NCBI GenBank assembly: GCA_025175895.1
Contig: CM046000.1
Span: 69,840,720 to 69,904,719 of the forward strand
DNA: 64,000 nucleotides
Reading direction: 5' to 3'
From: Wurfbainia villosa
Taxonomy: Eukaryota > Streptophyta > Magnoliopsida > Zingiberales > Zingiberaceae
Part shown: positions 1 to 10,434 of the stretch, piece after piece
Position numbering within the stretch: the stretch's first letter is position 1
Layout of the letters: every line of letters begins with the position of its first letter
Notes under the pieces: model-generated
Seen by the model: the letters and a program-made list of their open reading frames with translations, nothing else
The model's database searches: none
Told to the model about the DNA's origin: nothing
Translations under genes and position numbers: made by a program

Positions 1-699
1 TAGAAGGCACTGATTTAGATGGAACCAAGTTCAAAATATACACTGTCGTATCTAGAGCATATCCCCATAATGAATCTGGCAACTCAGAATAACTCATCAT
101 CGATCTAACCATCTTTATAAGAGTCATATTCCTTCACTCTACTACACCATTCTACTGAGGTGTGCCAGGTGCAGACAATTGGGATTGAGTCCCAGTCTTT
201 GATAAGTAATTCCTAAACTCTCCCAAGAGGTACTCACCACCACGATCAGATCGTAGTGTCTTGATACTTTTACCTTGACATTTCTCCATATCAGCCTTGA
301 ATTCTTTGAACTTGTCAAAACATTCAGACTTGCGGTGCATTAAGTAAATGTATCCATACCTTGAATAATCGTCTATAAAAGAGACGAAATATTCAAAGCC
401 ACCTCTTGCCTGGATAGACATAGGACCACACAAATCAGAATGAACCAATTCCATCACATCTTTGGCTCTATACCCCTTGCCTTGAAAGGCCTCTTGGTCA
501 TTTTACCTTCTAAGCAGGACTCGCAGGTTGGGAAGTTTTCCACCAGTAATAAACTCAGAGGTCCATAAGCTATCAACCTTTGAATTCTGCTTAGGTCAAT
601 ATGACCAAGCCTTAGATGCCAAAGATATGTTTTTCTCATCATTAAAGGTTCTTTTCTCTTATTGGAATTAGAAGATGAGTTATAAACATCTATTTGCAT
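1..699 (-). pseudogene. Ty1/copia pol fragment (GAG-pre-integrase and integrase), element J
   Basis: Read on the minus strand, 699-454 encodes the GAG-pre-integrase zinc region (WHLRLGH ... CESCLEGK), and 457 down to 1 encodes the integrase core with the DLCGP, IDDYSR and RSDRGGEY motifs. Integrase would join cDNA to chromosomal DNA. It is closely similar to the same region of elements B (24.7-25.8 kb) and E (42.4-41.4 kb), so J belongs to their family. It is broken in three ways visible by comparison with B: a 1-nt deletion near 470 splits the two halves, a TAG at 152-154 replaces CAG, and a TGA a few codons later replaces CGA. Gag and protease are absent, because sequence upstream of about 705 switches directly into LTR. 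The fragment runs off the left edge of the window. Confidence 0.9.
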
Positions 700-705
700 C
701 GTGGG

Positions 706-2088
706 AGATTATAGGAAGGTTGTCGCCGGCTTCAAGGAGAGGTGAGGATGCCGGCCAAGGAAGAATCAAGGTTGGGGATGGGCGCCGACCAAGGATGAAT
801 CAAGGAGGGTGATGGGCGCCAGCCAACTCTTGGAGAAGAGAAAGGAAACCAAACCTCCACCTTGTAGACGCCCAAAACCCTAACCCTAGCCGCCCAAAGC
901 TTTCCGCCCCAACCCTAATCCCTCTTCCATCTCCTTGTCGCCCACCCTAGGAGCCTTATTTATAGAGTTGGGGTTAAGCCTCCTTTTAATCTCCACCGTC
1001 GGTTCTAGGGATTTAATCTCAACTGTCGGATCAAGAGATTTAATCTCAACCGTCGGACTTAGAAATTTAATCTCCATTGTCAGATTTAAAGATTTAATCT
1101 CCACCGTCGAATCTAGAGATTTAATCTCCACCGTGGGATCTGGAGATTTAATCTCTATCGTCGGATCTAGAGTTTCATTTTCCATCATCGGATCTAGGCT
1201 TCGAGAGGGTTTTAATAGGCTACAATAGAGACCATGAGGAGGAGTTGGATCTTGGCCACCCAATGGATCAAGCCCACATAAAGTCCGATCCATTAATGAT
1301 AATCTATTCCACTAGAGGATTATCATTGATATACCTCACCAACCCCCATAAGTTAATATGGGCTCCATATATTATTTGTACATTTATCTCCCCGTGTTTA
1401 AGATCTCGAATGTCTGTCGATTAATTAATTTACTAACAATTAATTAATCAACATCTAACTTCATGAGTAGTACCACTCAACCTTATCATCATGCCAGACC
1501 AAGTCCACCTGCACGGTTTACATGATGAACCTTATGAGCTCCTTAAGAGGACATCATCATCCTAAAATATAGGACACAATTTCCTCCTATAATCAACGAC
1601 ACACCATATAAATAATATAATTTCCCAACTTACCGAGCCTATCGATTTACTCTATAGTAAATCAAAGAAATGAATATTAAGTATATGTGCCCGTTTTTAT
1701 ATCGGGATTAAGAGCATGTACAACATAATATCTGAGGTACGATTCGATTATGTAGTAAGCAATAAATCGAATCACCTCTAAGTCGTTCCTGCTCAATACA
1801 CACAAAGTGTACTTGTGTGATTCTATGGTCAAGACAAACCATTACCAAATCATACTACAACCATGCCAATGGTTTGTCCAAAACCATCTCGGTTGTGAGC
1901 CTTTACTTATACTTTACAAGGAACTGATAACATGATCTCCCGTGTGACACTACACACCATGTTATCTACAATGTAATGTATTAGACAATATGCATAACCA
2001 TAAATATGCAAACAATGATCATGTGATTCTTATTTCAAAAATAAAGATGTTCATACAAAAGATAGACTTTTCAGTATACATCCCAACA
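706..2088 (-). repeat. Partial 5' LTR of element J (B family)
   Basis: The right edge reads, on the minus strand, TGTTGGGATGTATACTGAAA, the same terminus as the B and E LTRs. The LTR is about 1.38 kb against about 1.88 kb in B and E; the U5 end, PBS, gag and protease are missing at the join near 705. It carries about eight copies of a 27-bp repeat (about 985-1200) and a TATA-like sequence near 958-964. The first 5 bp outside (2089-2093, AGTGT) would be one TSD copy; the partner lies left of the window. Confidence 0.88.
985..1200 (-). repeat. 27-bp tandem repeat inside the B-family LTR
   Basis: About eight degenerate copies of a 27-bp unit containing ATTTAATCTC and CCGTCGGATCTAGAG on the plus strand. 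Because 27 is a multiple of three, an open frame on each strand spells a repeating nonapeptide; I regard this as a by-product and not a gene. The B and E LTRs carry about five copies. Confidence 0.85.
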
Positions 2089-2147
2089 AGTGTGTCATTC
2101 TAAACCAAAACATGGCATAATGTAGCTCCAGCAGGCCATGTACGAGG
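2089..2147. other. Short unassigned flank between J and D
   Basis: A stretch of 59 bp with no recognisable feature. It is the presumed insertion target of J and of D; the last 5 bp (CGAGG) would be the left TSD of D. Confidence 0.4.
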
Positions 2148-3010
2148 TGTTAATGTAGTGAGCATCACTTCTTAGTTTTGATGTATGAGCCATAGTTAAA
2201 AGTTAGGATTCACTTGTGCTCTAATATCAGTGTTAAGTGTGCAGGATTAACAGAAAGTCTTAGTAGGTCGTGTTGACCGGATACTAGGCAATTATCTTGA
2301 TAGATCAGAAGGACCAGACACTAGACATGAAGTCTAGATGGGTTGCATGGATCGGACATCTTGCATGAAGACCGATTGGGTCAGGAGACCAGACAATTGA
2401 CAAAAAGTCCAACTAGGTCAGGTAGACTGGATAGCTAGTGGAAGCCCTGGTGGGTTAGATCGGATGTCAAGAGTGGTAAGTCCGACAGGTAGCCGATAGG
2501 TAAGCCTCGAGTGAAGAGGTGAGGTTTAGTCCTCTGTAGGGGGACAAAGCTAGGCATCGATCCGATGAAAAGTCCACGTGGGACTTAGTAGTCGAGATCG
2601 AACATTATTACTACTGCTATCATAATTTATATTATCTATTTGTGGTAATCTTGTCTTATAAGGATCAGTCGATTGAATGAATTCAAGTCGACTGAATTCC
2701 AGTCAAATGGACATGTATCAGTCGACTGGATACCTATTTGGCAGGATTAGCTGGTAATCGATCAGAGATCGTGCAATGCAGATGGAAAGGGTTTTAGTCG
2801 ACAGAAGGGTTTGAGTCAACTGAAGAGGCAAATTTCTCGATACGGAGCTGGGTGACGTGGAGTCAACTGGAGAGATTTCAGTCGACTAGAAGACCATGAA
2901 TTCCATATCGACTAGCTAATGTGGAGTTAACTGGAAGGCATTCTAGTCGACTAGAAAAGGTTTATAAAATATGTGCTCGACTGGATCTGAATATAACATC
3001 CAATCTAACG
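2148..3010 (+). repeat. 5' LTR of SIRE-like copia element D, left part
   Basis: It starts TGTTAATGTAGTGAGCATCA and shares the layout of the LTR of G (TGTTGGTGTAG, then TTTTGATTATA, then GTGTGCAG). The segment 2664-2990 is crowded with the palindrome AGTCGACT and variants. A TATA-like TTTATAAAAT lies at about 2961. The LTR is interrupted at 3010 by solo LTR I and resumes at 7013. The exact start is inferred by analogy with G. Confidence 0.72.
2664..2990. repeat. Cluster of AGTCGACT-type palindromes
   Basis: Perfect or one-mismatch copies of AGTCGACT occur about every 20-60 bp, for example near 2666, 2686, 2720, 2796, 2880 and 2944. The same octamer recurs in element C (32266-32300, 33121-33130) and in C2 (63911-63945). 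Confidence 0.7.
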
Positions 3011-5135
3011 TGTAAAATACCAAAAAATGAAATACCTCTTGTTAATGAAGAAATTTACATATAGAATTTTTGAGAATTTAAAAAAACAATCTGAAAATAA
3101 ATGGAGTTCATATGACCATTTAGAAGGAAGATTAAGGCTTAGTGGATTATTAGGTTAATTAGGGGTTAATTCAACTTAACCCTAAGATTAAGTTATTTAT
3201 ACAAAAAAAAAACAATCCCAATTTTCCACCGACGTCTCATTTTTGCGGTTTCTCTTCCACGATTCTTCTTCTCCCCATTTATCACCGTGCGACTCGTCAT
3301 TTCATTTCCTCGATTCTTCTTCGCCGCCGCAGACCTTTCTTCTTCCTCTCAGTTTCTAAGGTGCCACCCTCCTCACCTCTCCACCACCCCCGCAACCATC
3401 CACGATCGCTCGTCGCCCCTGGGCAAAGCAGCACGTGTTCCAGCCACCCATACTCGTTGTGCGCACAGGATCAATAGTCGTCGCCCCTGCACAAGCGACC
3501 AACGACCACCACCCTTGGCCATCGCCATACTTCTTCTGATCTCGGCAGCAGTAAGCGTCAACCTTCTTTCTCGCCATCATGGATTGTCTCACATGGTCAG
3601 ATCTCCACCGCAAGCAACACCTTAGCTGTAGTGAGTTTGGGTGTTTCTAGCAATCTCCTTTCCTCTGACTGCTGGCTTCTCTTTTAACTCGTTGCTCTTG
3701 ACTCTTCGATTTCGTGCTGCACCGATCACTTGAGAGCTAGCCTCCACTGAGAGCAATTTGTCACAGTGCCCAGCTTGTCCTCGCTGTGAGCGACCCCTTT
3801 CACCCATCAACCCATGTGCCAAGAGTTGTCGCGCCAAATGACAACTCTGTTCGGTCTACCAACAGTAAGCTAACTCTTCTGATCATTTCAGTCCCTGCAT
3901 GTAAACTTGGTAGTTATTGATTTATGACGTCTATCAATTGTAACCCGATGATACAACGCCACCGTCACTAGTTGTTGATGGTGTCTTGATTCGATTTCGT
4001 TGGAGAAGTGGGTAAGTGGTTGGAAAAGGAATTTGGTTGTTTAGTTGAGTTGATAAGATGATGATTGATACTTAATAGCTTAATTGGGTAATTTCTTATC
4101 CATCTTGTTTGCTGGGATTACAGATTCGATAAGGGTTATTGGAGATGGGTTTAACCCCAGTTCATCTCAATTATTCAGATTGGACCTTCTAGGGTGGATC
4201 AAGAAGTTGTGCCAGTAAAGTTCAGCTTAGATTTGGATAATTGATGGATGCGTTGGTTTTGTTGTTGATTTGGAGATTTGCAGATCAGAAGGAAGTTGAG
4301 TTCGATAAGTAATATTTAAATGTTTATAGTTGTATATCAGTTGTTTAGCTAACTAATCTGGATGTGTTATAATCAGGTAATGAGGATATAGTTTCCTATT
4401 CATTGTGTAGTGATGGATGATTGATTCAGATTTATCGGAGATCGGATCCTCTTTAGCCTATCAAGAAGGAGAAGAGGTTGAATCAGTGTGAGGTAAGTTT
4501 AGATTGAGGTTTCTGTGTGAATTGATTTAATTTGATACTGTAAGAAAATTCTACTTACGGTATATATGTGGTTTATGAAATGGACTAAAATTGATTTAGA
4601 TCCATATTCCTATAGTATGTATGATAGCGGTTGGTTATATTGTATTCTATAATTGGGACCTTGATTCAAGATAGGTTCATGGACGTGAAGACTATCGACA
4701 CAGTCTACATATCAGGTGGGTAATTTCCTACCCTGGTCAGGTAGTAGCTAAATCCTGAAGTATATAACTTCATATTATTGTCACTTTAACCTTGACTCCA
4801 CTCTAGTTTTTTTTATGCTTGATACTTTTGCCTTTGCACTTAAATACTCTGTTATTGTTGTTATCTATTTATTCATCTTTGTTATGAATTATAGATTGTT
4901 ATGGTAAGTGGACCTGTAGTGGTTTACCTATGTGTACATAGCTAAATTTGATTGTAAAACTGAATTATATAATTTAGATAAATCATACAGGGATGAGTAG
5001 GATTCTAGAAGTAAATTGAGTTTCCATGTTATATCCTGATGATGTGTACATATCCACTATGGATAAGGTAGTCGTGTATGGATGTGTGATTGTCGATACA
5101 GTGTCGCTATGGACTGGTGGTCCTAGCTTGGTTGT

Positions 5136-5385
5136 GATCAATTGAGTATGACTCTCTGCAGGATAGAGAGTGTGTTGATCAGTCGAGTATGACTCTCTGC
5201 GGGATAGAGAGTGTTATGAGCAGTTGTGTACGACTCTCTGCAGGATAGAGAGTGCATCGATAAGTCGAGTATGACTCTTTGCAGTGTTATGATCAGTTGT
5301 GTATGACTCTCTATAGGATAGAGAGTGCGTTAATCAGTTGAGTATGACTCTCTGTAGGATAGAGAGTGTTATAATCAGTTGAGTA
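5136..5385. repeat. About 40-bp tandem repeat with internal hairpin, in solo LTR I
   Basis: About six copies of a unit containing GAGTATGACTCTCTGCAGGA followed by TAGAGAGTG. Each unit holds the inverted repeat ACTCTCT / AGAGAGT. Confidence 0.85.
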
Positions 5386-5584
5386 TGTGTGACTGTGAAT
5401 TCATGTCATTGGCATGCATGCTGGCGGCCAGGTCTCTCTTATGGTTGAGAGGGTCGTTAGTCATCCTACCTCACAGGTTACTCATGGAGGAGTAACTGGT
5501 GTGAGGGCAAAGCATTTGTTGTGCCACACTCTACAACTATAGATGGTGGTAGTTGGAATTGCATGCAGTTGTCCTGCGTGTGTG

Positions 5585-6085
5585 GCACTCGACCACTCAT
5601 GGGTAGTGACTGTCGGAGTGGCCAACAGCAGGGACCCTTGTCAGGTAGCATGCTCTTTATGCTTATATGCGTCCACTTGGCCACTCAAGAGTAGTGGTTG
5701 GTGTTGAGTTGGGACAGTTGTCATGTCGAGCCACCGAGGCCACACTGGGATTGTGGTAGCTTTAGGGTGAGCCGGCATGACCATGCATTCTGCATTGTTG
5801 TGTCTTATAGCATATTGTATATTACCATATATATAGGCACTCAACCACTCATGGGTGGTGACTGTTAGAGTGGCCGACAGCAGGGACTCCCGTCAGGTAG
5901 CTTGCTCTTTATGCGTATATGCGTCCACTTGGCCACTCGAGAGTAGTGTTTGGTGTTGAGTTGGGACAGTTGTCATGTCGAGCCACCAAGGTCACACTGG
6001 GGTCGTGGTAGCTTTAGGGTGAGCTGGCATTACCATACATTCGGCATTGTCGTGCCTTATGGCATTTTGCATATATATATATATA
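5585..6085. repeat. Tandem duplication of about 250 bp in solo LTR I
   Basis: Two copies start near 5585 (GCACTCGACCACTCATGGGT) and 5837 (GCACTCAACCACTCATGGGT), offset by about 252 bp, and stay clearly similar to the end of each unit. Confidence 0.85.
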
Positions 6086-7012
6086 GATGATTGTGATTAG
6101 CGTATATAATATATAGAAGCAGTCTATATGTATGCTTATTGTGATGTTGCATTTGTTTGTACTATGTTTACTGCATTTGCTATATAATAGTGTATTGGAT
6201 ACTTGTGTATGACTTGGTCAGATTGTAGTATACCTTTGCCCAGTACCTTGAGATGATACGGGATGGACCCAGATTATCGTTGTATTTGTCATAAGATGTT
6301 AGTATGGTGGTTTGTCGCTTATAGAGTTAGATTTACTCTACCATATTGTAGGTGTTGTATTATGTTACTTATACTCAGGTTGTACGAGTTGCATTGTTGC
6401 CGATCCTCAGGTATGCCAGTACCTTATGATGTTATTGTTGATCAGTTTAGTATATAGTTGTTATATTATGCTGGTGTATACTTGTTATACCATTAGACAA
6501 CATATTATTGACTCGCATGTGATATATATAAATTATGCATGCACTTTTATTCCTATTACCACTGAGTTTTTGTACTCACCACCACAGACCCTGGGTTTCT
6601 TGTCGCCCAGGTAACAAGTACTCGACTCCGTGATGGGCTTGGAGCAACGCTGACTGGCAACCTCTGATCTCATATCCGAGGGTCTGAGTTTTGGGTATTT
6701 TGTGTATTTCTCGATATGTATTTGGTTTTATATGGTGGATTGTAGTGTGGTAGTTGTGGTTGATGTACGCACATGTTGGTGCGGGTTTTGACGATGTTTT
6801 CTTCATGTTTTGGTGTTAGTCATACTGGTATGCACTGTGTGTAGTTGTTATTTCGTTTGAATAGTTTCCACTGTGTTTTGCTGTATTTACATTGTATATG
6901 TTATTATGGTTGTGGTCGAAAGACTTGTATAAATAGGATATGTTGCCACGTACATGGGAGATGTTGTCCGTTTGCTTTTCGGCTCGGCATACTCTCGGGG
7001 CGTGACATAACG

Positions 7013-7354
7013 TCTTGTAATTTCTTTTATTCATATTTTTGCTTATTGTACTTAACTTCAAGAGTTGGTAGTGTGTTACCCATCTCTAATATTTGTAAAA
7101 AGTGAAACCCTCCGAAGTCGAGAGTTCTCGAGTCAGAGGGCAGTTAGTGATTGCCCATCGAGATAGCTCTCGGAAGAACTATGAGCCTTGGACTAGCAAC
7201 CTAGTTAGAGTTGTGAATCAAGTAAAATAAAATGTTATTATTCTCCGCTGCATACTCACAATAGTTTTCAAATATTCTAAATTATTTTAAAAATTAAAAT
7301 AAAAATTTTAAACTCCGAGATTCACCCCCTCTCTCGGAGAAACACGATCATACA
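7013..7354 (+). repeat. 5' LTR of element D, right part
   Basis: Continuation of the D LTR after solo LTR I. It ends CACGATCATACA, directly before the PBS. With 2148-3010 it gives an LTR of about 1.2 kb. Confidence 0.75.
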
Positions 7355-7356
7355 AT

Positions 7357-7368
7357 TGGTATCAGAGC
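7357..7368 (+). other. Primer-binding site of element D
   Basis: TGGTATCAGAGC, complementary to the 3' end of plant initiator Met-tRNA, two bases after the LTR. It fixes plus-strand orientation for D. Confidence 0.88.
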
Positions 7369-7399
7369 GGGGGCGCTCCGAAATGGTGCAACCACCATC

Positions 7400-8275
7400 G
7401 TGAGCTTTAAAATATTTTTTTTCTTGCTTTAGAATAAGTTTTCTAACTTTAAAATAGTTTAGAATAATATTTATTTCTTTAAAATACTTTAGAATATTTT
7501 TTCTTACTTAAGATTAATTTAGAATAATTTTTCTTGCTTTAGAATAATTTAGAATATTTTTCTGCCATTTAAAAATTGCTAGAATATTATTTTTTACATT
7601 CTACAAAATTTAAAATTCATTTTCTACATTTTAGAATATTCAAAATTCATTTTCTACATTTTAGATTATTTAAAATTTATTTTCTGCATTTTAGAATATT
7701 TAAAATTCATTTTTTACATTTTATATAATTTAAAATTTATTTTCTACATTTTAGAATATTTAAAATTCCTTTTCAGCATTTTAGATAATTTAAAATTCAT
7801 TTTCTACATTTTAGAATATTAAAATTTATTTTTTGCATTTTAGATAATTTAAAATTCATTTTCTACATTTTAGAATATTTAAAATTCATTTTCTGTATTT
7901 TAGAATATTAAAATTCATTTTCTGTATTTTAGATAATTTAAAATTTATTTTCTGCATTTTAGACTATTTAAAATTTATTTTCTACATTTTAGAATATTAA
8001 AATTTATTTTTTGCATTTTAAAATATTTAAATTTATTTTCTACATTTTAGAATATTAAAATCAATTGTCTACACTTTAAATTAATTTAATTTAATTTTCT
8101 ACACTTAGAAATTATTTGATTTAACTTTCTTGCCTTAGAAAATATTTAATTTAATTTTCTTGCCTTAAAAAATATTTTATTTAATTTTCTTGCCTTAGAA
8201 AATATTTAATTTAATTTTCTGCACTTAGAAAATATTTGATTTAATTTTCTTGCCTTAGAAAATATTTTGTTAATA
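7400..8275 (+). repeat. AT-rich minisatellite filling the D leader
   Basis: The leader between PBS and gag is nearly all tandem repeat. The first part has units of about 30 bp built on TTTCTACATTTTAGAATATT; the last part (about 8090-8270) has units of about 31 bp built on TTTTCTTGCCTTAGAAAATA. There are roughly 25-28 units in all. No gene is present. Confidence 0.85.
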
Positions 8276-9606
8276 ATGTCACACTTAGAGGGATACAACA
8301 CCGTTCGCCCTCCTCTCTTCAACGGAGAGAACTTTTCCTACTGAAAAGGCGAATGAAGTGCTACTTGAAGACCGACCTAGAGGTCTGGTTCTCAATTAGG
8401 AAAGGGTTTGTAGCTCCGGTAGACGACTCGGGTGAGTTATTAGAACTGGAGAAATGGACCGCAAATATTAGAAAAAGAGCTCAAGTCGATTACAAGACAC
8501 TTAACACCTTGCAATGTAGATTTACCAAAGAAGAGCTCAACATGGTAGGTCCATTTGAAAATTCTAAGGAATTATGGGAAAAATTAATTGAATTGCATGA
8601 GGGTACAAATGCCACTAGGATAGCTAAACGAGACATGTTTATTAAATAAACTATTTAATTGTAAAATGAATGAAAATTAAAATGCTAGTCAACTTCATAC
8701 TAGAATTAAAGATATATTAAATGGATTACACTTAATAGGACACCAAATAGAAAATTGAGACATAATTAGGTATACACTTAAGGCATTCCCGAGAAATGCC
8801 TTATGGACATCAATTGTTGATGCCTATAAGATTTCTAGGGATCTTTCCACAATTAGGCTAGATGAACTATTTTGTGAACTTGAACTACACGAACAAGCTA
8901 ACTCGGGTCAAACCGAGAACGGTATAGCTTTGGTGGCAGGTTCGACTAAAAAGGAAAGAAAAGTGAAGAGTGAGTCCAAAGACGAGTCGAAGTCAGAAAA
9001 AAATGGAGAATAGGAGATCGTAAATATGGTCCAGAAGATGTTCAATAAGAGGAAGAGATTTATGAAGAAAGATGCTAAAAAGGTCGTCGACAACAAGCCG
9101 AGACCCTAATCGGAAGTGGCATGCTACGAATGCAACGGAAAGGGACACTACAAATCGGAGTGTGCAAACCTAAAAAAGGAAGAAAACCCAAAAAAGGAAA
9201 AGAAGAAGAAAGTGCTTAAGGCAACTTGGGATGAGCCATCATCGGAAGAGTCAGGCGCAGAAGAGACGAAGAGAAGTTTCGTCGCATTTATGGTCAAATC
9301 GAGATCCGGAGGTGAGTCAAGTTCCGAGTACGAGTCCGAGAGAAGACACGGATCTGTATCCATTTCTGAAGGTTCAAATGAGGTAACTTCTCCCTTAGAA
9401 GATAAGTTGTATAATATAATTGCATGTCTTGATAGGAAGTTAGCTAAGTCCGAGAATCGAGTCGACTCGCTACTTAAGGAAGTCCAAGTACTTAAGGAGC
9501 AAGTCAACTCGAAGACTTCGACTCGCCAAATTAAGGATAGAGACTCAACTCAAGTCGCAAAGCTTGAAGCAGAGAACTCAGTCCTAAAAAGGCAAGTAGA
9601 AGATCT
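8276..9606 (+). pseudogene. gag: Truncated gag of SIRE-like element D
   Basis: Gag packages element RNA into virus-like particles. The start is the ATG at 8276, in the context MSHLEGYNTVRPPLFNGENF, which parallels the start of the G gag. The UBN2-type capsid region covers roughly the first 250 codons; a CCHC zinc knuckle (CYECNGKGHYKSEC) lies at 9122-9163, followed by a Lys/Glu/Ser-rich linker and a coiled-coil-like stretch. It is dead: an early TGA replaces the expected Trp, a frameshift follows near 8345, and further stops occur near 8647, 9012 and 9108. It is cut at 9606 in a sequence that continues normally in G, because element B is inserted there. The rest of D is not recognised in the window. 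Confidence 0.85.
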
Positions 9607-10434
9607 TGTTGGGATGTATACTGAAAAGTCTATCTTTTGTATGAACATCTTTATTTTGAAATAAGAATCACATGATCATTGTTTGCATATTTATGGTTAT
9701 GCATATTGTCTAATACATTACATTGTAGATAACATGGTGTGTGGTGTCACACGGAAGATCATGTTATCGACTCCTTGTAAAGTATAAGTAAAGGCTCACA
9801 ACCGAGATGGCTTTGGAAAAACCATTGGTATGGTTGTAGTGTGATTTGGTATTGGTTTGTCTTGACCATAGAATCACACTAGTACACTTTGTGTGTATTG
9901 AGCAGGACCAACTTAGAGGTGATTTGATTTATTGCTGACTACATAATCGAATCGGACCTCAGATATTATATTGTACATACTCTTAATCCCGATATAATAA
10001 CGGACACATATACTTAGTATTCATTTCTTTGATTTATCAATAGGCGAGATTTATAGATTAAATCGATAGACTCGGTAAGTTGGGAAATGATATTGTTTAT
10101 ATGGTGTGTCGTTGATTATAGGAGGAAACCATGTCCTAAATATATTACGTTGATGATGTCCCCTTGAGAAGCTCATAAGGTTCATCATGTAAACCTTGCA
10201 AGTGGACTTGGTCCGGTATGATGATAAGGTTGAGTGGTACTACTCATGGAGTTAGATGTTGATTAATTAATTGTCAGTAAATTAATTAATCGACGGACAT
10301 TCAAGATCTTAAACACGGGGAGAAAATGTACAAATAATATATGGATCCCATATTAACTTATGGGGGTTGGTGAGGTAGATCAATGATAATCCTTTAGTGG
10401 ATTGGATTATCATTAATGGATCGGATTTTATGTG
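9607..10434 (+). repeat. 5' LTR of element B, left part
   Basis: Starts TGTTGGGATGTATACTGAAA inside the gag of D and aligns with 27455-28290 of the B 3' LTR. Its last 5 bp (ATGTG, 10430-10434) are duplicated after A. Confidence 0.9.

Larger units (their letters stand above)
3011..7007 (+). mobile_element. Solo LTR I, about 4.0 kb, probably Ty3/gypsy
   Basis: It starts TGTAAAATACC and ends GGGGCGTGACA, flanked by the perfect 5-bp duplication TAACG at 3006-3010 and 7008-7012. No PBS, polypurine tract or coding region is present, so this is a solo LTR left by LTR-LTR recombination. The great length, TGTAA start and GGCGTGACA-like end resemble Tekay/Del LTRs; the clade is inferred. A TATA-like TATTTATA lies near 3191. 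Short open frames at 3287-3625 and 6263-6614 resemble no known protein and are not called. It interrupts the 5' LTR of D. Confidence 0.88.

Noticed and set aside
935..1293. Open frames on both strands with a repeating nonapeptide
   Set aside because: They follow from a 27-bp tandem repeat in the LTR (27 is a multiple of three). The same array occurs in the B and E LTRs without any conserved start or stop.
3287..3625. 112-codon ORF starting MRLVISFPRFFF in solo LTR I
   Set aside because: Lies within an LTR with a clean TSD, low-complexity, overlapped by opposite-strand frames, no family resemblance.
5478..5844. Minus-strand ORFs in solo LTR I
   Set aside because: They coincide with the 252-bp tandem duplication, have no conserved domain and differ between the two copies.
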